Part shown: positions 1-4,443 of the stretch, piece by piece | Layout: every line of letters starts with the position of its first letter | How positions within the stretch are numbered: the first letter of the stretch is position 1 | Origin: Aquificaceae bacterium | Lineage (GTDB): Bacteria > Aquificota > Aquificia > Aquificales > Aquificaceae | Assembly (NCBI GenBank): GCA_015487535.1 | Contig: WFPN01000162.1 | Coordinates: forward strand, 1-5,685 | DNA length: 5,685 nt | Direction: 5' to 3' | Notes under the pieces: generated by a model | The model's input: the letters and a program-made list of their open reading frames with translations, nothing else | Database searches by the model: none | What the model was told of the DNA's origin: nothing | Made by a program: the position numbers and the translations under genes

Positions 1-71
1 ACTGGGCCTTCCACTGCCACCTTCTTTACCACATGCACATGGGAATGATGAGGGTGGTCGAAGTAACGTAG
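1..71 (+). CDS. copA: C-terminal end of a CopA/PcoA-type multicopper oxidase (5' part outside the window)
   Basis: Only the last 22 codons are visible, in the frame starting at base 3 and ending with TAG at 69-71. They read WAFHCHLLYHM followed by HMGMMRVVEVT. This is the C-terminal copper motif of multicopper oxidases, HCH-x3-H-x4-M. The HCH triplet (bases 12-20) carries two type 3 copper histidines flanking the type 1 cysteine, the His at 30-32 is a type 1 ligand, and the Met at 45-47 is the axial type 1 ligand. The Met/His-rich variant with a GM ending is typical of CopA/PcoA, periplasmic oxidases that oxidise Cu(I) and protect the periplasm. The copB gene 12 bases downstream supports CopA over laccase-like or CueO-like relatives. 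The N-terminus, signal peptide and Met-rich insertions cannot be seen. The family call is firm; the exact subfamily rests largely on the neighbour. Confidence 0.9.
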   Translation, partial: WAFHCHLLYHMHMGMMRVVEVT

Positions 72-77
72 GGAGGT
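71..77 (+). promoter_or_regulatory. Shine-Dalgarno site of copB
   Basis: GGGAGGT lies six bases before the copB ATG and starts on the last base of the copA TAG stop. This fixes the start at 84. The tight placement implies that copA and copB are translated from one mRNA. Confidence 0.8.
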
Positions 78-83
78 AGTGTT

Positions 84-851
84 ATGAAAAAAAGCATCCT
101 TCTCGCCTCCGCTCTGCTCCTTTCCTCCCTTTCCTGGTCCCAGGAGGGGGCGGAGCTTCCCCCTTACAAACCAGATCCTGAAGTTGTGAAGAAGGTTCTG
201 CTGCCCCCCTCCCGCTTCGGGAAGCTACTCTTTGATCTGTTAGAGTACCGTCTAACTTCGGATGAAAAAGAGATCGTTTACGATGCCGAGTTCTGGTACG
301 GTGGAGACTTCAACCGCCTGTGGATAGAAACGGAGGGTGAGCATTCCCTCAAGAGTGGAGAGGGAGCTTTGGAGAGGCTTGACCTCTACTACGCACGTTT
401 GATATCGCCCTTCTGGGACTTCAGGGTGGGGGCCGGTCTGCAGTCTGTTTATGGAGAAGCCTCGGAAGATAGGACATACGGTGTGATAGGCTTTCAGGGC
501 CTAGCCCCTTACTGGTTCGAAGTGGATGCGAACCTCAGGGTAGATACTGACGGAAAGGTTACAGCCGACCTCGAGGTTGAATACGACCTTCTATTCACCC
601 AGAGGCTCATACTCCAGCCCAGGTTTGAAACACTGGTAGCTTTCAACGATATACCTGAGGTGGGTATATGGAGCGGTGTAAACAACGTGGAGCTCGGAGC
701 TAGGCTGAGGTACGAGATAAGGAGGGAGTTCGCCCCCTACGTGGGTGTGAACTGGACCACCTACTTCGGTGAAGCTAGGGACGCTCTCAAGGCGGCGGGA
801 GAGGACACGAGCGTGGTCGATCTGATTTTGGGTGTTAGGATGTGGTTCTAA
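84..851 (+). CDS. copB: Copper resistance protein B (CopB/PcoB family outer-membrane protein)
   Basis: A 255-residue protein with a clear signal peptide: MKK, a hydrophobic core at residues 5-16, and probable cleavage after SWS at residue 19. The mature part is short on long hydrophobic helices and has alternating strand-like segments, many Tyr/Trp/Phe, and a C-terminal MWF whose final Phe is typical of outer-membrane beta-barrels. Family-like landmarks are the proline-rich lead-in ending in LLPPSRFGKLLFD, a DAEFWYGGDFNRLW segment near residues 68-81, and blocks around YARLISPFWDFRVG and FQGLAPYWFEV. CopB/PcoB is an outer-membrane partner of the CopA oxidase in copper tolerance; its exact mechanism is less clear than that of CopA. 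The usual Met-rich N-terminal metal-binding stretch is missing, with Met only at residue 1 and near the C-terminus and a single His. This makes it shorter than E. coli PcoB (about 296 aa). Four of its 16 Arg codons are CGY, all in the first half, unlike lysA. Its TAA overlaps the stop of convergent mutL. Confidence 0.9.
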   Translation: MKKSILLASALLLSSLSWSQEGAELPPYKPDPEVVKKVLLPPSRFGKLLFDLLEYRLTSDEKEIVYDAEFWYGGDFNRLWIETEGEHSLKSGEGALERLDLYYARLISPFWDFRVGAGLQSVYGEASEDRTYGVIGFQGLAPYWFEVDANLRVDTDGKVTADLEVEYDLLFTQRLILQPRFETLVAFNDIPEVGIWSGVNNVELGARLRYEIRREFAPYVGVNWTTYFGEARDALKAAGEDTSVVDLILGVRMWF

Positions 852-2137
852 AAGCTCCTCCCCAGCTTATCGTAGATCTCCTTCAGATGAAGCCTGTAAT
901 ATATGGGCCTTCCGTGTGGGCATACGTGTGGGTTCTTTAGGTTCTTCCACACCTCTATGAGTTCCTTCATCTCCTTCTCGCTCAACTTCTCTCCGGACTT
1001 TATAGCCGACCTGCAGGCTATCTCGTCAGCACCCTCTTTCTCTCCCAGGCTTTCGTAGTTCGCCCTCTCCGAGATAAGATGCTGGTCGAAGAAGTATAGG
1101 TAGTCCCCCCTCTGGGCGAGGATTATGGTGTTGTTGATCTGACCTATCACCCTGAACTCGGTCTCGTACCTGGGGACTTCCTGCTCTAGGTAAGGCACGG
1201 GCTCCTCTTCCCTGCCCCCCAAGGCTTCCCTGAGAAGGGATAGGATCCTTCTCTCCTTTACAAATTTCGCCTCCCTCTTCTTAGGATGTATGTTGAAATC
1301 CACCATGAAGGGAGGCAGCTCTATGAATATCACACCGAGGGTTTTGTACCCCAGAACCTTCCTGAGGAAGTCCTTCAGCCCCCTCATGCTAACGGGTCTT
1401 GAGTTTATGAAGGTATGCAGCTCCCCCTGAGGGACGTTCCTCCTTATGTACGCCCTAACCTTTAAGAAACCGATCTCTTTCCTTATCCTCTCGAACCCCC
1501 TTCCAAATATATCCTCTATCCGCTCCACCTCGTCGGCAGGTTTTAAGCTGAGGACCTCTCTAGCGTTCGAGAACAGGGTAAACCCTACGCCCGGGTTCAC
1601 TATCGCGTACTCCTTGATAAGGCTAGCTATCCTCCTCCTCTCGGTGTCCTCCCTCCTCAGGAACTTTCTCCTGGCGGGAAGGTTGAAGAAAAGGTCACTG
1701 ACCTCCACTTCGGTTCCCACAGGCATACCGACCTTCCTCTTTGAAACGATCTTTCCGCCTTCTACCTCTATCTCGTAGCCCTCACGCTCCTGAAAGAACC
1801 TGGACCTTATCCTCATCCTGCTGACGCTAGCTATAGAGTGAAGTGCCTCTCCTCTGAACCCGTAGCTCGAGAGGTTCATAAGATCCTTCTCGCTCTCTAT
1901 CTTGCTGGTAGCTCCTTCCTCGATCACCTTCTCGAGGTCCTCCGGATGTATCCCCGTACCGTTGTCCCTCACAAGGATGAGCCTCTTGCCTCCCTTCGAG
2001 ATCTCCACCTCTACCTTGGTGGCCTTGGCATCTAGGGAGTTTTCTATCAGCTCCTTAACCACGTCGACCGGGGACTCTATCACCTCCCCCGCGGCTATTC
2101 TGCTTCTGACTTCGGGAGGTAAGATCCTTACGAACAT
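848..2137 (-). CDS. mutL: DNA mismatch repair protein MutL (endonuclease type, compact)
   Basis: A 429-residue MutL, which couples mismatch recognition by MutS to strand incision. The N-terminal GHKL ATPase has all its motifs: ELIENSLDA with catalytic Glu29 and Mg-binding Asn33, DNGTGI with Asp58, ATSKI at 76-80, and GFRGEAL at 93-99. The transducer domain follows to about residue 305. After a short acidic linker (about 306-327) comes a roughly 100-residue C-terminal domain with nuclease motifs: DQH at 351-353 with Glu357 and Glu362 (DQHA-x2-E-x4-E, with the Ala replaced by Leu), ACRSAIK from 374, and CPHGRP at 406-411. It should therefore nick DNA itself, as in bacteria without MutH. At 429 residues it is far shorter than E. 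coli MutL (615) and close to the compact Aquifex form. The ATG at 2135-2137 gives the conserved MFV...LPPEV start. Its upstream AAGG is only two bases away, so reinitiation after the permease stop is likely. Confidence 0.96.
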   Translation of the reverse strand: MFVRILPPEVRSRIAAGEVIESPVDVVKELIENSLDAKATKVEVEISKGGKRLILVRDNGTGIHPEDLEKVIEEGATSKIESEKDLMNLSSYGFRGEALHSIASVSRMRIRSRFFQEREGYEIEVEGGKIVSKRKVGMPVGTEVEVSDLFFNLPARRKFLRREDTERRRIASLIKEYAIVNPGVGFTLFSNAREVLSLKPADEVERIEDIFGRGFERIRKEIGFLKVRAYIRRNVPQGELHTFINSRPVSMRGLKDFLRKVLGYKTLGVIFIELPPFMVDFNIHPKKREAKFVKERRILSLLREALGGREEEPVPYLEQEVPRYETEFRVIGQINNTIILAQRGDYLYFFDQHLISERANYESLGEKEGADEIACRSAIKSGEKLSEKEMKELIEVWKNLKNPHVCPHGRPIYYRLHLKEIYDKLGRSF

Positions 2138-2143
2138 AACCTT

Positions 2144-2998
2144 TTAATTTAGAAGATAGTCCGTAATAAGACCCACACCTGTTGCGAACAGGAACCAGGA
2201 TACGGAGTAGAGGAGAACCAGCCTCTTGGGAAGGAAGCTCAGAAGCGCCGTTATAGTTGGAACACATATCCCCGAGGAGGCGAGCATGAAGGTGAGGGAC
2301 TGGCCGGGCTTTAATCCGAGCTCATGCAGAGATCTTGCGATAGGAACCTCCTCACCCGAGCAGACGTAAACCGGGACCGATACGAGACTTATAAGCGGGT
2401 AGGATAGAGGAGATCCGGAGATCTCTATCATAAGATCCTGGGGCATGAGAACCTTGAGAAAGGAAGCTATGAGAAGTCCCAGAAGCACGTACTTGCCCGT
2501 GGACAGCGTTAGGGATCTAAAGTTCTCCAAGAACTCCTGTAGCCTGCCTTTTCTTTCCCCCGAGGCTCCCTGAAGGAGGGGCAGAGCAGCGTTCTTCCTG
2601 AAGAGCAGAATCGTCAGGTACGCTAGAAGAACTGCGAAGATGAAGGATGATAACAGCCTCAGGGCCGTTACCTGAATTCCGAACATACCGAAGGTTAAAA
2701 AGAGGGTCACTGGGGAGAGAACGGGAGCTGTAACTAGAAAGGCAACTACAGGGGCGTAGCTCCTCGAGAAGCTGTCCATGGTTCTCGCAAGGGGTATCAT
2801 GGAGCAGGAACATACAGGGACGGTTGCGCCCAGCGTCGCTGTGGCTATAGGGGCGAGAGGACTGTTTAGCAAGCCCCTCTTGATGAGCTTTGGCCCCAGA
2901 GAGCTCTGAAGCCCCGCCCCCACAAGGGATGCGAGTAGAAAGTAAGGGAGAACGTCGAGGGTGTCCTTGAGAAAGGTTTGAAGGAAGTCTAAAACCAT
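2144..2998 (-). CDS. ArsP/SO_0444-type permease (DUF318 family membrane transporter)
   Basis: A 284-residue integral membrane protein with about eight hydrophobic segments, at roughly residues 13-33, 47-68, 80-105, 112-133, 166-188, 200-213, 233-252 and 258-282. Two diagnostic family blocks are present. VPVCSCSMIPLA puts Cys63 and Cys65 in the CSCS motif of the first half. VPVYVCSGEEVPIARSL (Cys213) with SSGICVP (Cys245) forms the second-half counterpart. ArsP members of this family export trivalent organoarsenicals, and SO_0444-like members have been annotated as Cu/Zn efflux proteins. The conserved cysteines suggest a soft-metal or thiol-reactive substrate, but the substrate cannot be read from the sequence. 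The ATG at 2996-2998 overlaps the yebC TGA (TGATG), so translation is probably coupled. Its TAA is followed six bases later, in the same frame, by mutL. Nearby copper genes fit a metal role, but they lie on the other strand in a separate operon. Confidence 0.88.
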   Translation of the reverse strand: MVLDFLQTFLKDTLDVLPYFLLASLVGAGLQSSLGPKLIKRGLLNSPLAPIATATLGATVPVCSCSMIPLARTMDSFSRSYAPVVAFLVTAPVLSPVTLFLTFGMFGIQVTALRLLSSFIFAVLLAYLTILLFRKNAALPLLQGASGERKGRLQEFLENFRSLTLSTGKYVLLGLLIASFLKVLMPQDLMIEISGSPLSYPLISLVSVPVYVCSGEEVPIARSLHELGLKPGQSLTFMLASSGICVPTITALLSFLPKRLVLLYSVSWFLFATGVGLITDYLLN

Positions 2999-3750
2999 CA
3001 GGCTTCCACTTTCTGGAGGATCTCTTCTGGTATCTCGAAGTTGGCTATCACCTGCTGGACGTCCTCGAGATCGTCGAGAGCGTCTATAAGTCTGAGAACC
3101 TTCTTGGCAGTTTCTGGATCATCTACCGAAACGGTGGATACGGGTATCCAGGTTATCTGGGCCTTCTCAACGGGAACCCCCATCTTCTCAAGGCTCTCCT
3201 TAACGTCGTAGAGTTCCTCGGGTGATGTGTAGATCTGGTGTATCTCCTCACCCGTCTGGACGTCCTCCGCCCCGGCCTCAACCGCCTTTTCAAATACCTC
3301 CTCCTCGGAGATCTCCTTGGCCGGGACCTCTATGTAGCCTTTCCTCTCGAATAGGTAGGAAACACATCCGGAAGATCCCAGGTTCCCCCCGTATTTGGAG
3401 AAGGTGTGCTTTATCTCCGCGGAGGTCCTGTTCCTGTTGTCGGTTGTAGCGAGGACCATAACCGCCACCCCTCCGGGTGCGTAACCCTCGTAAACTATCT
3501 CCTCATAAGTCTCTCCCTCAAGCTCTCCCGAGCCCTTCTTTATTGCCCTCTCTATGGTTTCTAAGGGCATGTTAGCCCTCTTTGCCTGTTCTATCGCTGT
3601 CCTGAGCCTTGGATTGAACTCCGGATTAGGCCCACCGAGTCTGGTGGCGACCGTTATCTCCCTTATGAGCTTGCTAAAGAGCTTACCCCTTTGGGCGTCC
3701 ACCTTAGCCTTTTTGTGCTTTATCTGAGCCCAGTGACTGTGTCCTGCCAT
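2998..3750 (-). CDS. yebC: YebC/PmpR/TACO1 family protein
   Basis: A 250-residue full-length YebC, the usual family size. The N-terminus MAGHSHWAQIKHKKAK is the family hallmark, followed by DAQRGKLFSKLIREI and the conserved block AIEQAKRANMP with IERAIKKG. The segments YEGYAPGGVAVMV, TDNRNRT and KYGGNLGSSGCVSYLF are also characteristic, and the acidic C-terminal part ends in an ALDDLEDVQQV block. Family members are cytosolic. They were first described as transcriptional regulators (PmpR), and more recent work on bacterial YebC and mitochondrial TACO1 points to relief of ribosome stalling at proline-rich stretches. The start at 3748-3750 is fixed by the conserved N-terminus and a GGAGGT six bases upstream. 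The gene probably heads the yebC-permease-mutL transcript from its own promoter. Its last base is shared with the permease start codon. Identification is very secure; the molecular role is family knowledge. Confidence 0.97.
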   Translation of the reverse strand: MAGHSHWAQIKHKKAKVDAQRGKLFSKLIREITVATRLGGPNPEFNPRLRTAIEQAKRANMPLETIERAIKKGSGELEGETYEEIVYEGYAPGGVAVMVLATTDNRNRTSAEIKHTFSKYGGNLGSSGCVSYLFERKGYIEVPAKEISEEEVFEKAVEAGAEDVQTGEEIHQIYTSPEELYDVKESLEKMGVPVEKAQITWIPVSTVSVDDPETAKKVLRLIDALDDLEDVQQVIANFEIPEEILQKVEA

Positions 3751-3756
3751 CTTCCG

Positions 3757-3762
3757 ACCTCC
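3757..3762 (-). promoter_or_regulatory. Shine-Dalgarno site of yebC
   Basis: On the minus strand GGAGGT is followed by six bases (CGGAAG) and then ATG. This is an optimal site and confirms the yebC start at 3750. Confidence 0.85.
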
Positions 3763-3771
3763 GAATGTAAT

Positions 3772-3800
3772 AATTTAAGGAAGATCTCCGGCTTTATCAA
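3772..3800 (-). promoter_or_regulatory. Candidate sigma-70 promoter of the yebC-permease-mutL unit
   Basis: Read on the minus strand, TTGATA (3800-3795, five of six matches to TTGACA) and TAAATT (3777-3772, four of six to TATAAT) are separated by exactly 17 bases. The predicted transcript start near 3765 would give a leader of about 15 bases that still contains the yebC Shine-Dalgarno site. The promoter fits wholly in the 54-base gap after the upstream gene. It is a pattern match only; there is no experimental support in the sequence. Confidence 0.55.
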
Positions 3801-3804
3801 ATCC

Positions 3805-4398
3805 TCAGGGGAGCTCTATCTCCTTCCTGTATCTGAAACCAGAAAGTATAAAGTCCCTAAAGTACTCGAGTTTTATTCTATCCTCAGGCATCCCGAGCTC
3901 CCTGGCTATGCAGGAGAGGAAGCTCTCAAACTCACTCCTTTTGAAACCAGCCTTTAACAGCACTATACCCTCATTTTTGCGTGTCCCTCTCTCGAGGAAT
4001 AAGAGGACCGGCGAGACGGTCCAGAGCCAGAGGAGCTTTCCTCCCTTCAGCTCAACCTCTTTCTTGCCAGATGGGCCCTCCTGCACCAGGCGGCTACCCT
4101 CGAGGTGTAACCTTGAAAGGGATGAGCGAACGCCTTTCAGCATGATGCCTGCAAGTTCTAGAACACCGAGGCCGTAGTAGTGCCTGTGGATGTGGTTAAA
4201 GAATATGAAACCCGCTGTGGAGAACAGGAGGAAGAGACTCGCGCTGACCACCGTGTTCGGGGAACTCCTGGACATGATCAGGCCTAGTGCCAGTGAGGGA
4301 AGAAGTGTGTAGCTGAGTGTGAGCACGGGAAGGGTGTAAAGGATGAACATGGCTGCACTCCCACGGCGAATTCCCAAACCTTCGAGCTCACAGGACAT
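3805..4398 (-). CDS. Unrecognised membrane protein with two N-terminal helices and a cytosolic-type domain
   Basis: A 197-residue protein that I do not recognise. A short N-terminus is followed by two hydrophobic segments at about residues 17-42 and 49-67, then a His/aromatic stretch (HIHRHYYG, from residue 69). A soluble domain of about 120 residues follows, with alternating strand-like pieces (SRLHLEGSRLVQEG, KKEVELKGGKLLWLWTV, VLLFLERG, GIVLLKAGFKR), then a helix (SEFESFLSCIAREL) and a basic end. Two helices followed by a strand-rich domain with a closing helix recall YcxB-like or bacterial PH-like proteins, but this is a resemblance of layout only. I chose the ATG at 4396-4398, preceded by AAGGT with a seven-base gap. 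A GTG at 4441-4443 would give 212 residues but has no ribosome site and would abut the lysA ATG. The stop TGA is 54 bases before yebC, with a promoter candidate between, so it may or may not be cotranscribed with yebC. Confidence 0.7.
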   Translation of the reverse strand: MSCELEGLGIRRGSAAMFILYTLPVLTLSYTLLPSLALGLIMSRSSPNTVVSASLFLLFSTAGFIFFNHIHRHYYGLGVLELAGIMLKGVRSSLSRLHLEGSRLVQEGPSGKKEVELKGGKLLWLWTVSPVLLFLERGTRKNEGIVLLKAGFKRSEFESFLSCIARELGMPEDRIKLEYFRDFILSGFRYRKEIELP

Positions 4399-4415
4399 GG
4401 CTCTTACCTTAAAAT
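4387..4415 (+). promoter_or_regulatory. Candidate promoter of lysA
   Basis: CTCACA (4387-4392, four of six to TTGACA) and TAAAAT (4410-4415, five of six to TATAAT) are 17 bases apart. Transcription would begin near 4422, giving a leader of about 22 bases that contains the lysA ribosome site. The -35 element would lie inside the first codons of the divergent membrane-protein gene. No attenuator or lysine riboswitch could fit in such a leader. This is a pattern match only. Confidence 0.5.
4406..4410 (-). promoter_or_regulatory. Shine-Dalgarno site supporting the ATG start of the unknown membrane protein
   Basis: On the minus strand AAGGT precedes the ATG at 4398 by seven bases. It decides the start against the upstream GTG at 4443, which has no such site. 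The element overlaps the end of the candidate -10 box of lysA on the other strand. Confidence 0.5.
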
Positions 4416-4430
4416 ATTTCTCCCTAACGC

Positions 4431-4439
4431 AAAGGAGGT
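4431..4439 (+). promoter_or_regulatory. Strong Shine-Dalgarno site of lysA
   Basis: AAAGGAGGT, almost fully complementary to the 16S rRNA 3' end, stands four bases before the ATG at 4444. It fixes the lysA start and predicts efficient translation. Confidence 0.9.
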
Positions 4440-4443
4440 TCAC

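Noticed and set aside
852..868. AAGCT/AGCTT inverted repeat at the copB-mutL junction as a terminator
   Set aside because: The stem is only five base pairs with a seven-base loop and no T-tract, and it lies inside mutL codons.
1142..1204. QEVP in the MutL linker (around residue 319) as a sliding-clamp binding motif
   Set aside because: It only loosely resembles known clamp motifs and sits before the C-terminal domain rather than within it; the evidence is too weak to claim.
1446..1778. Plus-strand open frame of 110 codons
   Set aside because: It lies wholly inside mutL on the opposite strand, where mutL has conserved motifs; its protein is low-complexity Ser/Leu/Pro with no recognisable domain.
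1838..2147. Two overlapping plus-strand open frames (1838-2035 and 1902-2147)
   Set aside because: Both are antisense to the highly conserved ATPase domain of mutL, with no ribosome site or family features.
2055..2267. Minus-strand 70-codon open frame across the permease-mutL junction
   Set aside because: It is out of frame with both genes, whose start and stop are firmly placed; the composition is not protein-like.
2517..2813. Minus-strand 98-codon open frame inside the permease gene
   Set aside because: It is a shadow of the permease in another frame; the hydrophobic segments and CSCS motif are in the permease frame.
3222..3449. Plus-strand 75-codon open frame opposite yebC
   Set aside because: It is Pro/Arg/Ser-rich and antisense to conserved yebC sequence.
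84..3750. Idea that YebC serves to translate Pro-Pro motifs in neighbouring CopB and MutL
   Set aside because: The PP pairs are few and isolated (e.g. LPPY, LLPPS, ILPPE, ELPPF), which is ordinary, and nothing in the sequence links them to YebC.
3691..4177. Two plus-strand open frames (3691-3957 and 3908-4177) opposite the yebC start and the unknown membrane protein
   Set aside because: The first runs across the yebC promoter and ribosome site; both lack ribosome sites and domain features, while the minus-strand frame has clean membrane helices.
4399..4443. GTG start giving a 212-residue form of the unknown membrane protein
   Set aside because: There is no ribosome site upstream, the GTG abuts the lysA ATG, and the ATG at 4398 has AAGGT at good spacing.
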